Positions 18,725 to 26,808 of a stretch of DNA of 64,000 bases are shown here, piece after piece. The notes under the pieces are model-generated. The model was given only the letters and a program-made list of their open reading frames with translations. It was not told the DNA's origin and searched no databases. The stretch's first letter is position 1. The number at the start of each line of letters is the position of its first letter. The translations under genes and the position numbers were made by a program. The DNA comes from Ensifer adhaerens (GTDB lineage: Bacteria > Pseudomonadota > Alphaproteobacteria > Rhizobiales > Rhizobiaceae): positions 1,235,501 to 1,299,500 of the forward strand of contig OCMG01000004.1 of the NCBI GenBank assembly GCA_900215285.1. Reading direction: 5' to 3'.

Positions 18725-21412
18725 GTGGCTACATCTCTTGACAGTTTCAAATGCCGCTCGACGCTGACCGTCAACGGCAAGGACTATGTCTACTACAGCC
18801 TTCCCACCGCCGAGAAGAACGGTCTCGCCGGCATTTCCAAGCTGCCCTATTCGATGAAGGTCGTGCTGGAAAACCTGCTGCGCAACGAAGACGGCCGCTC
18901 CGTCACCAAGGCCGATATCGAAGCCTGCGCCGCATGGCTCGTCAACAAGGGCAAGGAAGAGGCTGAAATCGCCTATCGCCCGGCCCGCGTTCTCATGCAG
19001 GACTTCACCGGCGTTCCCGCCGTCGTCGACCTGGCCGCCATGCGTGACGGCATCAAGGCGCTCGGTGGCGATCCGGAAAAGATCAACCCGCTGGTTCCCG
19101 TCGATCTCGTCATCGACCACTCGGTCATCGTCGACGAATTCGGCACGCCGCGCGCTTTCGCCCGCAACGTCGAGCTCGAATATGAGCGCAACGAAGAGCG
19201 CTACAAGTTCCTCAAGTGGGGCCAGCAGGCGTTCAAGAACTTCCGCGTGGTTCCGCCCGGCACCGGCATCTGTCATCAGGTGAACCTGGAATATCTGGGC
19301 CAGACCGTCTGGACCAAGGAAGAAGGCGGCGAAACGATCGCCTATCCCGACACCTGCGTCGGCACCGACTCGCATACCACCATGATCAACGGTCTCGGCG
19401 TTCTCGGCTGGGGCGTGGGCGGTATCGAAGCTGAAGCCGCCATGCTCGGCCAGCCGGTTTCCATGCTGCTGCCGGAAGTCATCGGCTTCAAGCTGACCGG
19501 CAAGCTCAAGGAAGGCGTCACCGCGACCGACCTCGTTCTCACCGTCGTGCAGATGCTGCGCAAGAAGGGCGTTGTTTCCAAGTTCGTCGAATTCTTCGGC
19601 CCCGGCCTCGACGCCATGTCGCTCGCCGACCGTGCGACGATCGGCAACATGGGCCCGGAATATGGCGCGACCTGCGGCTTCTTCCCGGTTGACGGCGAAA
19701 CCATCAACTACCTGACCATGTCCGGCCGCGAAACCGACCGCATCGCGCTCGTTGAAGCCTATTCGAAGGCTCAAGACATGTGGCGCAATGGCGACGGTTC
19801 CGACCTCGTCTTCACCGACACGCTGGAACTCGATCTCGGCGACGTCGTCCCCTCCATGGCAGGCCCGAAGCGTCCGGAAGGCCGCCTGCCGCTCGAAACG
19901 ATCGCGCCGAACTTCGCTGCCGCGCTCGAAAACGACTACAAGAAGCCCGGCCAGCTTTCCAACCGTTACGCGGTTGAAGGCACGGATTACGATCTCGGCC
20001 ATGGCGACGTGGCGATTGCCGCCATCACGTCCTGCACCAACACGTCCAACCCGTCCGTGCTGATTGCCGCCGGCCTGCTCGCCCGCAACGCGGTCGCCAA
20101 GGGCCTGAAGACGAAGCCGTGGGTGAAGACGTCGCTTGCCCCCGGATCGCAGGTGGTTGCCGAGTATCTGAACAATTCGGGTCTCCAGAAGGATCTCGAT
20201 GCGCTGGGCTTCAACCTTGTCGGCTTCGGCTGCACGACCTGCATCGGCAACTCGGGTCCGCTGCCGGCCCCGATCTCCAAGACGATCAACGACAAGGGCC
20301 TGATTGCCGCCGGCGTTCTCTCCGGCAACCGCAACTTCGAAGGCCGCGTGTCGCCCGACGTCCAGGCGAACTACCTCGCCTCGCCGCCGCTCGTCGTCGC
20401 CTACGCTCTGGCCGGTTCGGTCCAGAAGGACCTGACGACGGAGCCGATCGGCGAAGGCAAGGATGGCCCGGTTTACCTGAAGGACATCTGGCCCTCGACC
20501 AAGGAGATCCAGGAATACATCATGAAATACGTCACCCGCGAAATCTACGCGGCGAAGTATGCCGATGTGTTCAAGGGCGACGCCAACTGGCAGGCCGTTC
20601 AGGCCCCGACCGGTCAGACCTATGCCTGGGACGACAATTCGACCTATGTCCAGAACCCGCCTTACTTCGTCGGCATGGGCATGAAGCTGTCGGGCATTTC
20701 CGACATCAAGGGCGCCCGCGTGCTCGGTCTCTTCGGCGACAAGATCACCACCGACCATATCTCCCCGGCCGGCTCCATCAAGGCGGCTTCGCCGGCCGGC
20801 GCCTACCTGACGGGCCATGGCGTGGCGGTTGCCGACTTCAACCAGTACGGCACGCGCCGCGGCAACCATGAAGTCATGATGCGCGGCACGTTCGCCAATA
20901 TCCGCATCCGCAACCACATGCTCGGACCGAACGGCAAGGAAGGTGGCTACACCATCCACTATCCGTCCAAGGAAGAGATGTCGATCTATGATGCGGCCAT
21001 GCAGTACAAGGCAGAGGGCGTTCCGCTCGTCATCTTCGCCGGCGTCGAATATGGCAACGGCTCGTCGCGTGACTGGGCTGCCAAGGGCACCAACCTGCTC
21101 GGCGTCAAGGCTGTGATCGCCCAGTCGTTCGAGCGCATCCACCGCTCCAACCTCGTCGGCATGGGCATCGTGCCCTTCGTCTTCGAGGACGGCACGAGCT
21201 GGGAGAGCCTCGGCCTCAAGGGCGACGAACTCGTCACGATCGAAGGCCTCGCCGACGTCAAGCCGCGCGAGAAGAAGATCGCCAAGGTCACCTATGGCGA
21301 CGGCACGGTGAAGGACATCCCGATCATCTGCCGCATCGATACGCTCGACGAAGTCACCTACATGAACAACGGCGGCATCCTTCAGACGGTGCTGCGCCAG
21401 TTGGCTGCGTGA
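18725..21412 (+). CDS. acnA: Aconitate hydratase A
   Basis: This aconitase (about 895 residues) isomerises citrate and isocitrate in the TCA cycle. The [4Fe-4S] ligands are the Cys in [12 protein letters not shown] and the two in [12 protein letters not shown]. Substrate-site motifs [17 protein letters not shown] and [13 protein letters not shown] are intact. The swivel domain at the C-terminus includes [13 protein letters not shown]. Family homology begins at GTG 18725 ([16 protein letters not shown]), with a cgggg element upstream. An in-frame TTG at 18695 is less likely. The gene stands alone, followed by a strong terminator. Confidence 0.96.
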   Translation: MATSLDSFKCRSTLTVNGKDYVYYSLPTAEKNGLAGISKLPYSMKVVLENLLRNEDGRSVTKADIEACAAWLVNKGKEEAEIAYRPARVLMQDFTGVPAVVDLAAMRDGIKALGGDPEKINPLVPVDLVIDHSVIVDEFGTPRAFARNVELEYERNEERYKFLKWGQQAFKNFRVVPPGTGICHQVNLEYLGQTVWTKEEGGETIAYPDTCVGTDSHTTMINGLGVLGWGVGGIEAEAAMLGQPVSMLLPEVIGFKLTGKLKEGVTATDLVLTVVQMLRKKGVVSKFVEFFGPGLDAMSLADRATIGNMGPEYGATCGFFPVDGETINYLTMSGRETDRIALVEAYSKAQDMWRNGDGSDLVFTDTLELDLGDVVPSMAGPKRPEGRLPLETIAPNFAAALENDYKKPGQLSNRYAVEGTDYDLGHGDVAIAAITSCTNTSNPSVLIAAGLLARNAVAKGLKTKPWVKTSLAPGSQVVAEYLNNSGLQKDLDALGFNLVGFGCTTCIGNSGPLPAPISKTINDKGLIAAGVLSGNRNFEGRVSPDVQANYLASPPLVVAYALAGSVQKDLTTEPIGEGKDGPVYLKDIWPSTKEIQEYIMKYVTREIYAAKYADVFKGDANWQAVQAPTGQTYAWDDNSTYVQNPPYFVGMGMKLSGISDIKGARVLGLFGDKITTDHISPAGSIKAASPAGAYLTGHGVAVADFNQYGTRRGNHEVMMRGTFANIRIRNHMLGPNGKEGGYTIHYPSKEEMSIYDAAMQYKAEGVPLVIFAGVEYGNGSSRDWAAKGTNLLGVKAVIAQSFERIHRSNLVGMGIVPFVFEDGTSWESLGLKGDELVTIEGLADVKPREKKIAKVTYGDGTVKDIPIICRIDTLDEVTYMNNGGILQTVLRQLAA

Positions 21413-21444
21413 GGTTTGTCCTCTCCCGCTTTAAGGGAGAGGAA

Positions 21445-21488
21445 GCGATTTCAACATCTTAGCTAAAGGCTAAGTGTTAGAAATCGCA
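21445..21488. repeat. Palindromic repeat family D, copy 1
   Basis: The unit gcgatttcaacatcttagc…gctaagtgttagaaatcgc is a near-perfect palindrome of about 44 bases whose outer arms are gcgattt / aaatcgc and inner arms ttagc / gctaa. It starts just after the acnA stop. Confidence 0.75.
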
Positions 21489-21521
21489 GGTGAGGGGGCT
21501 ATAAGGCTCCAAGAGTTTGAG

Positions 21522-21554
21522 CCGCCGGATGAGAGATCGTCCGGCGGTTTTTTT
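21522..21554 (+). terminator. Rho-independent terminator downstream of acnA
   Basis: An 8-bp GC-rich stem (ccgccgga / tccggcgg) with a 10-nt loop is followed by seven consecutive T. It lies 110 bases after acnA. Confidence 0.85.
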
Positions 21555-21618
21555 GTTGGCTTGCGCTTACGTTTCTCTTCGGCGTGCGGAGATTTGGGAA
21601 CGTATTGCTACCCTCTCC

Positions 21619-21726
21619 GCCGTCATCCTCGGGCCTGTCCCGAGGATCTGCAACGGAGGAAATTCTGCTGCACCGTCAATTGCTTGGCTTCGTCAGCAGA
21701 TGGTCGGGACAGGCCCGACCATGACG
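21619..21726. repeat. Long inverted repeat family B, copy 2
   Basis: The left half carries tcctcgggcctgtcccgagga and the right half tggtcgggacaggcccgacca. The outer three bases differ between halves, but each half keeps its own pairing, so the changes are compensatory. Spacing between halves resembles copy 1 in the ccm operon. Confidence 0.8.
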
Positions 21727-21762
21727 CAAAGTGTGGTTGCGCCGAGGTGCCCAACCCCCTCT

Positions 21763-21838
21763 CTTGCGATTTCTGATGTTTAGCCTTCGGCTAATCCATC
21801 GAAATCGCTTTCTCCCCCACAAGGGGGGAGATTGGAGG
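21763..21838. repeat. Family D copy 2 plus family A hairpin
   Basis: A family-D palindrome (gcgatttctgatgtttagc…ggctaa…gaaatcgc) is immediately followed by a ctcccccacaaggggggag hairpin of family A. Confidence 0.7.
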
Positions 21839-21858
21839 ATGACGCGGCCGCTTGCTCC

Positions 21859-21926
21859 CATCTCCCCCTTGGTGGGGGAGAACGGAATTTCAGCATCTTA
21901 GCGGAACGCTAAGTGCTAGAAATTCC
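21859..21926. repeat. Family A hairpin plus family D copy 3
   Basis: A catctcccccttggtggggga hairpin is followed by ggaatttcagcatcttagc…gctaagtgctagaaattcc. Outer arms changed from gcgattt/aaatcgc to ggaattt/aaattcc, again with both sides changed together. Confidence 0.7.
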
Positions 21927-22649
21927 AAGAGAGGGGGTCTCTCCGGTGAAATTTCATCCCCCAATTTCCCCGCTCCGCAAACCTCCTTCATACTTGCCTC
22001 GTCCCATCACGGATACACCGCAGGGCGCTGCGGCGAGGTGGGGCCGGTTCCGGGTTCGAGGGTCAGACGCAAGCCTTCGGATATGCGCCCCCGCAAGGGC
22101 GGTGGATGAGCGTTCGGTTGTGAGATCGGACACTTGCCGGCGCGTGACGAGAGACGGTGACCCGGAGGGCAAGCGGAGGCAGGCCGCACCCGAAGCGCTG
22201 GCCTGGCCAGCATAAGCAATCGCGGTCCACTGCCAGTAGCCTCGCATTCCGGGATGGTTTGCGAAGGACGGACCGGGCGTTGAGATCCAAGTTCGTCACG
22301 TGAAAAGGACTGAAACGGGGCGTCTGGGACGCCATATTACTTATTTACTTACGAGGTGTTGCAGACGCCCCGGCCGGTTACTCGCGAAGAGTAATCATGA
22401 GAATGTCGCATAACCCGGAGGCCATGGCCTGCCGGGGTTTTGGTGCGCGCGGCAAAGGCCCCCTTTGCCACAAGGGTGAGACGGATAGAGGCGAGCACGC
22501 TGCCTCGTCTGGATGAAGCGGGTGCCGCGAATGTAGCAGTGATTGAGGCGATGCGGGAGCGGCCGGGTTAGCTCTCCCCCTTGTGTGAGGGTTGGGAGGA
22601 TCTTTTCGGAAGGGCTGCGTTGATTTGTCCGCGCAAACCATCCTCCCCG

Positions 22650-22765
22650 CCGTTTGCAACCATCACCCCATTCATGACATATGAAATCGAGGCAAAGCGT
22701 GTGACCCGACCGGAAATCGAGAAACTTCATTCAGTTGATGGCGAAGGTGCTGGGGTCGCGTGCGC
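22650..22765 (+). pseudogene. Decayed duplicate of the recR 5' end
   Basis: This stretch aligns with about 110 bases covering the recR upstream region and first codons (23240–23345). Shared blocks include gcaaagcgtgt, gaccggaaatcgagaaac, tcattcagttg and tggcgaaggtgc. The start codon is lost (atcgaggca instead of gccatggca). An extra T after gaaac shifts the frame, and bases are missing beyond the ggtgctgggg block. Similarity ends there. It cannot make RecR. It is a partial duplication or a scar of the rearrangement that separated recR from its usual upstream neighbours. Confidence 0.75.
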
Positions 22766-22851
22766 CTGGATGATCTCTGAGCAGCCTGTTCTTGCTCGGG
22801 ACCGAGATTGCGACAGATCGTGTCGAGCCGCAGAAAGAAAAGTCTAAAATC

Positions 22852-23085
22852 ATGGATTTGGTTCCCTTGTCGTTGATGGCTTTCAAGGTCATCGTTTTGG
22901 TCGGTGGAATGTTGTATTCCATCAAGTGGCATTACGATAAAGATAAGTCGTCGCAGCCTGTGAATGTATCCCGGCTTATTCTGGAATTTTCTTTATATGC
23001 TGCGGCCATGGTTGCCGTTCTCGCTTCGATGTATTTTATTTTCCATTATCTGCATTTGCTTCCTGTTGGCACGGATTTTATCTGA
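22852..23085 (+). CDS. Small two-helix membrane protein of unknown function
   Basis: This 77-residue ORF starts MDLVPLSLMAFKVIVLVGG. It has two hydrophobic segments, about residues 4–22 and 42–66, separated by a polar linker HYDKDKSSQPVN that fits a cytoplasmic or periplasmic loop. Base composition is more AT-rich than its neighbours. The ribosome binding site (agaaag) is weak. It lies between the broken recR fragment and recR, in an area that looks rearranged, and could be recently acquired. No family recognised. Expression is uncertain. Confidence 0.5.
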   Translation: MDLVPLSLMAFKVIVLVGGMLYSIKWHYDKDKSSQPVNVSRLILEFSLYAAAMVAVLASMYFIFHYLHLLPVGTDFI

Positions 23086-23277
23086 TACGGGAGTAGATGC
23101 GCTGAACCAACGGCCTGCAGGGCCCCGTCCATCGTCTCCCCGCTGACGCGGACCTTCGGCGGTCTCCTCTCCTGCCTTTGGGGGGGGAAGAGGAGACCCG
23201 CACAATCCCCCGAAATGTCTGATCGAAACCCGGCCCCGCTGTTTGCAAGTGCCACCCCATCCACTACATACGAAGCC

Positions 23278-23883
23278 ATGGCAAAGCGTGTAACCGGACC
23301 GGAAATCGAGAAACTCATTCAGTTGCTGGCGAAGGTGCCGGGGCTGGGGCCGCGCTCGGCGCGCCGCGCGGCACTGCATCTCGTCAAGAAGAAGGACCAG
23401 TTGATGGCGCCGCTGGCGCATGCCATGGGCGAGGCGGTGGTCAAGGTCGGCGTCTGCTCGCGTTGTGGCAATGTCGATACGTCCGACCCCTGCACCGTCT
23501 GCACCGACCCGACGCGCGACCACTCCGTCATTATCGTGGTGGAAGACGTCGCCGATCTCTGGGCGCTGGAGCGGGCGGGCGCGATGAATGCGGCCTATCA
23601 TGTGCTCGGCGGAACGCTCTCGCCGCTCGATGGCGTCGGGCCGGACGATCTCAACATCCGTGCGCTGGTCGACCGTGTGGCCGAGGGCGGCGTGCGCGAG
23701 GTGATCATCGCCGTCAACGCCACCGTCGAGGGCCAGACCACGGCGCATTACATCACCGATCGTTTGGCCGGGCTTGAGGTCAAGATCAGCCGACTGGCCC
23801 ATGGCGTGCCGGTGGGCGGCGAACTCGACTATCTCGACGAGGGCACGCTGACGGCAGCGCTCCGGGCGCGGACGGCGATTTGA
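23278..23883 (+). CDS. recR: Recombination mediator protein RecR
   Basis: RecR (201 residues) forms a DNA clamp with RecO/RecF to load RecA on gaps. The helix-hairpin-helix region has [19 protein letters not shown]. The zinc site has [16 protein letters not shown]. The Toprim domain shows [14 protein letters not shown], and the C-terminal Walker-like part [19 protein letters not shown] sequence appears as [15 protein letters not shown]. The ATG at 23278 gives the usual length. An in-frame extension to 23215 comes from repeat-like DNA. The usual rhizobial neighbours dnaX and ybaB are missing upstream. Confidence 0.96.
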   Translation: MAKRVTGPEIEKLIQLLAKVPGLGPRSARRAALHLVKKKDQLMAPLAHAMGEAVVKVGVCSRCGNVDTSDPCTVCTDPTRDHSVIIVVEDVADLWALERAGAMNAAYHVLGGTLSPLDGVGPDDLNIRALVDRVAEGGVREVIIAVNATVEGQTTAHYITDRLAGLEVKISRLAHGVPVGGELDYLDEGTLTAALRARTAI

Positions 23884-23896
23884 GGGAAAGAGGGAG

Positions 23897-25282
23897 ATGA
23901 GCCTGATGATGAGCGTTTTCATTCGTGGCAAGAACCCCTCCCCAACCCTCCCCACAAGGGGGAGGGAGAGCGACGGCGGTGCCACGGGTCGTCTCCCCCC
24001 TTGTGGGGGAGATGGCCGGCAGGCCAGAGGGGGACTTTTCTCCCGCACACTCATCGTCTTAGGAATCCTTTCCTCCCTCTTCCTCGCCCAACCCGCGCTT
24101 GCCCTCGACAAGCCCGCCGTCGAATCCCAATTCCGCGCCTGGCTGGAAAAAACCGTTTGGCCGGAGGCGGAGAAAAACAAGGTGCCGCGCGAGACGTTCG
24201 AGGCGGCCTTCAAGGGCGTGACGCTCAACTGGTCGCTGCCCGATCTCGTGCCGCCCGGCGAAAAGCCGCCGCCGGAGCAGAAGCAGAGCCAGGCGGAATT
24301 TTCGACGCCGGCGCCCTATTTCGACGACAAGAAGATGGCGGCGCTGGCGTTGAAGGGCCAGCAGATCAAGGCGCAGCGGATGAGCCTGCTGGCGCGACTG
24401 GAGAAGACCTATGGCGTGCCGGGCGACATCGTGCTGGCGCTCTGGGGTCGTGAGACGGCCTTCGGCGTGGGCTCGTCGCCCTATCCGGCCATGCAGGTTC
24501 TGGCCACCAAGGCCTTCATGTCCACCCGCAAGGACCTGTTTCTGAAGGAGCTGATCGCGGCGCTGCAGATTTCGGCGGTCGACAAGATCGATCCGAAAAC
24601 GATGAAAAGCTCCTGGGCGGGCGCGATGGGCCAGCCGCAATTCATGCCCTCCAGCTTCCTGCAATATGCCGTGGATTTCGATGGCGACAAGAAGGTCGAT
24701 ATCTGGAATTCCGTGCCCGATGCGCTCGCCTCGATTGCCAATTACATGGCGCAGAAGGGCTGGCAGCGCGGGCGCGGCTGGGGCGTCGAGGTCGTGGTTC
24801 CCGACAGCGTGTCATGCGCCCAGGAAGGGCCGGACATGGCGAAGCCCATTTCCAAATGGGTGGCCGAGGGGATCAAACGGGTCGATGGCAAGCCGTTTTC
24901 AGCCGTCGAGCTCAAGGCCGACGGCCTGATGATGATGCCGGCCGGACGCTTCGGCCCCGCCTTCATCGTCACGCCGAATTTCTACGTGCTGAAGGAATAT
25001 AACAATTCCGACCTTTACGCGCTTTACGTCGGCAATCTCGCCGACCGCATCGCCAATCCCCGCGTCGGCGCCTTTGCCGGCAAATGGGGCGATGTCGGCA
25101 AGATGTTGCGCTCGGACGTGCAGGCCATGCAGGAGGCATTGGTGAAAAAGGGGTACGATGTCGGCAAGGTGGACGGGCTGCCCGGCTACAAGACGCGGCG
25201 TTCCATCGGCGATTTCGAGGCGAAGAACGGGCTGAAGCAGACCTGCTATCCCGATGCCGACCTGAAGGCGAAGATCAAATAG
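23897..25282 (+). CDS. Lytic murein transglycosylase (MltB-type) with repeat-derived leader
   Basis: This 461-residue SLT_2/MltB-family enzyme cleaves peptidoglycan to 1,6-anhydromuropeptides. The catalytic Glu is in LWGRETAFGVG (about residue 185). GAMGQPQFMPSSFLQYAVDFDGD is the family core, and a C-terminal peptidoglycan-binding domain spans about residues 395–461. Residues 11–48 are translated from two palindromic repeats. The real signal-peptide core, RTLIVLGILSSLFLAQPALA, follows at about 50–69, and no ATG, GTG or TTG lies between repeat and core. So translation must start before the repeats, giving an unusually long n-region. Confidence 0.9.
   Translation: MSLMMSVFIRGKNPSPTLPTRGRESDGGATGRLPPCGGDGRQARGGLFSRTLIVLGILSSLFLAQPALALDKPAVESQFRAWLEKTVWPEAEKNKVPRETFEAAFKGVTLNWSLPDLVPPGEKPPPEQKQSQAEFSTPAPYFDDKKMAALALKGQQIKAQRMSLLARLEKTYGVPGDIVLALWGRETAFGVGSSPYPAMQVLATKAFMSTRKDLFLKELIAALQISAVDKIDPKTMKSSWAGAMGQPQFMPSSFLQYAVDFDGDKKVDIWNSVPDALASIANYMAQKGWQRGRGWGVEVVVPDSVSCAQEGPDMAKPISKWVAEGIKRVDGKPFSAVELKADGLMMMPAGRFGPAFIVTPNFYVLKEYNNSDLYALYVGNLADRIANPRVGAFAGKWGDVGKMLRSDVQAMQEALVKKGYDVGKVDGLPGYKTRRSIGDFEAKNGLKQTCYPDADLKAKIK
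23934..24037. repeat. Families C and A repeats inside the transglycosylase gene
   Basis: A family-C unit (cctccccaaccctccccac followed by aagggggaggg) is followed about 20 bases later by a family-A unit (tctccccccttgtggggga, then gatggccggcaggccagagg). Both also occur between genes at 42301–42480 and 52558–52740. Here they are translated in frame at the N-terminus. Confidence 0.85.
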
Positions 25283-25294
25283 TTCTATAGAAAA

Positions 25295-25732
25295 TTAGCT
25301 CGTCCGCAGCTCGTCGGCGCGGTCTTCGATCGCCTGCATGTCGTCATCCGACAGGCCGAAATGATGGCCGATTTCGTGGATCAGCACATGGGTGATGATG
25401 TCGCCCAGCGTCTCCTCGTTCTCGGCCCAGTAGTCGAGGATCGGGCGGCGATAGAGCAGGATCTTGTTCGGCATGTCGCCGCTTTCGACCGAGAATCGCT
25501 CCGTCAGACCACGGCCCTCGAAGAGACCCAGCAGGTCGAAGGGCGTTTCCAGCGCCATGTCCTCGAAGACGTCGTCGTCGGGAAACTCGGCCAGCTCGAT
25601 GATCAGGTTGCCGGTGAGCATGCGGAATTCCTCCGGCAGATGGCTGAACGCCTCCTGAGCGAGTGATTCCATTGCTTCCATGGAGGGCGAGTAGCGATCA
25701 CGCCAGTCGTCCGACCTGTCGATATTGGCCAT
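25295..25732 (-). CDS. Zincin-like metallopeptidase (minimal MMP-like, DUF1025)
   Basis: This 145-residue protein has a C-terminal zinc-protease motif, HEIGHHFGLSDDDM (HExxHxxG), near residue 125. The fold is the small zincin family PF06262, found in many actinobacteria and alphaproteobacteria, whose substrates are unknown. LAEFPDDDVFEDMA and DMPNKILLYRRPIL are family stretches. The ATG at 25732 with AAAGGGAA upstream is preferred over one 39 bases earlier. It converges on the transglycosylase gene with a 12-base gap. Confidence 0.88.
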   Translation of the reverse strand: MANIDRSDDWRDRYSPSMEAMESLAQEAFSHLPEEFRMLTGNLIIELAEFPDDDVFEDMALETPFDLLGLFEGRGLTERFSVESGDMPNKILLYRRPILDYWAENEETLGDIITHVLIHEIGHHFGLSDDDMQAIEDRADELRTS

Positions 25733-25864
25733 GAGTTCCCTTTCTTCGTCCCATATAGAGATTCGTGACACGTATTTCGAGGTGTTTCTCGCGTCAGGGT
25801 TAAATCAGGAATAAATTCTTAGAAGTCACCCGTTGACTCTTGCGTGAAGCTCTGGAATCCATAG

Positions 25865-25879
25865 GAACATAACAGGAAC
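25865..25879 (+). promoter_or_regulatory. LexA box upstream of imuA-imuB-dnaE2
   Basis: GAAC-N7-GAAC, the alphaproteobacterial SOS operator (direct-repeat form), occurs exactly once in the space before imuA, 18 bases before the ATG. A TTGACT -35-like hexamer sits about 30 bases upstream at 25833, so bound LexA would cover the promoter. Control of this cassette by LexA is established in related bacteria. Confidence 0.85.
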
Positions 25880-25896
25880 AATTTGGAGTGAACGCC

Positions 25897-26808
25897 ATGG
25901 CCAATGCCGCTTTGGCGAAAGCGAACCTGCATGCCTTGCGTCAGGTCGTCGCCGCGATTGAAGAAGGGCGCCAGCATACCGGCAAGCTGGAAGAGATGTC
26001 TCCCCGCGACGAGGCGGCGGGGCGGCTGGCGCTGGGGGTCGAGGCCTTCGATTCCCGGCTGGAAGGCGGTCTGCCGGTCTCCGGGCTTTGTGAATTGCGC
26101 GCGGCGCTGACGATGGATGCGGGTGCTGCCACCGGCTTTGCGCTGGCGCTCTCCTCGCTTGTGCAGGAGCGCTTGCGGCCTGAGCGGCCGATCCTCTGGA
26201 TTTCCGAGCGGGAGGCGGGCCGAGAGGCGGGGCTTGCCCATGCCGCCGGGCTCGTCAGCTTCGGCATTGCGCCTTCGCGCCTCATCACCGCCCATCCGCG
26301 CCGCATCGAGGAGGCGTTGTGGGTGGCGGAATCCGCGCTGCAGACGGAAGCCTTTTCGGCGGTCGTGCTGGAAGTGCGCGGCAACCCGGCGAAGTTCGGG
26401 CTGACCGAAAGCCGGCGGCTGCATCTGAAGGCGCGGGAGGCGCGCCTGCCGCTCCTGCTGCTGCGCCAGGCAGGGGAGGAGGAGGCGAGCTCCGCCCAGC
26501 TTCGCTTTCTCGTGGAAGCCGCCCCCGCGGGCCTTCGCCGCATCGGCCGCTATTCGGCCCCCGGTACGATCGGCCACCCCGCCTTTCGCATCACCGTCGA
26601 AAAGAGCCGTAATCCCGCACCCTTTGCCTTCGTCATGGAGTGGAACGCCGATGACCGTCAATTTTACGAAGCCGGACAAGACGCTGTTCACGCATCTGGG
26701 TCAGCGCATCCTCACCGTTCTCCTGCCGCGCCTGCCAACGGATCGGATCGCGCGGATCAGATGGGGCGCATCCTGGCGTTTAATGGGGCGTTCAGCCGGG
26801 CGTCCTGA
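25897..26808 (+). CDS. imuA: Mutagenesis protein ImuA
   Basis: ImuA (about 303 residues) is a RecA/SulA-like accessory factor of the ImuB–DnaE2 translesion mutasome. GVEAFDSRLEGGLPVSGLCELRA near residue 47 and PILWISEREAGREAGLAHAAGL are family stretches. The last 50 residues lie in DNA that also encodes the start of imuB. The ATG at 25897 is preceded by GGAG. A GTG nine bases earlier is possible. It is the first gene after the LexA box. Confidence 0.9.
   Translation: MANAALAKANLHALRQVVAAIEEGRQHTGKLEEMSPRDEAAGRLALGVEAFDSRLEGGLPVSGLCELRAALTMDAGAATGFALALSSLVQERLRPERPILWISEREAGREAGLAHAAGLVSFGIAPSRLITAHPRRIEEALWVAESALQTEAFSAVVLEVRGNPAKFGLTESRRLHLKAREARLPLLLLRQAGEEEASSAQLRFLVEAAPAGLRRIGRYSAPGTIGHPAFRITVEKSRNPAPFAFVMEWNADDRQFYEAGQDAVHASGSAHPHRSPAAPANGSDRADQMGRILAFNGAFSRAS

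Larger units (their letters stand above)
21413..22649. other. Gene-poor, repeat-rich region between acnA and recR
   Basis: About 1.2 kb contains no supportable gene. It holds the acnA terminator, one family-B long inverted repeat, three family-D palindromes and pieces of families A and C. A GC-rich stretch at about 21950–22380 has many inverted repeats, for example ggggcgtct (22316–22324) with agacgcccc (22362–22370). I looked for SRP RNA, RNase P RNA, tmRNA, 6S RNA and tRNA signatures in that stretch and did not recognise any. In other rhizobia dnaX and ybaB normally precede recR; neither is here. Confidence 0.6.

Noticed and set aside
18719..21142. 807-codon open frame antisense to acnA
   Set aside because: It is a shadow in GC-rich DNA: Arg/Asp/His-rich without domains, while the other strand encodes a complete aconitase.
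22000..22300. Possible tRNA, tmRNA, 6S or SRP RNA gene (ggttcgag-like and hairpin-rich sequence)
   Set aside because: No acceptor/T-arm pairing around the ttcgag, no SRP ggtcaggtccggaag-type core, no RNase P gaggaaagtccg and no tmRNA tag sequence could be found.
22378..22659. 93-residue minus-strand ORF near the recR fragment
   Set aside because: Pro/Arg-rich composition without hydrophobic core or family. It overlaps palindromic repeat remnants.
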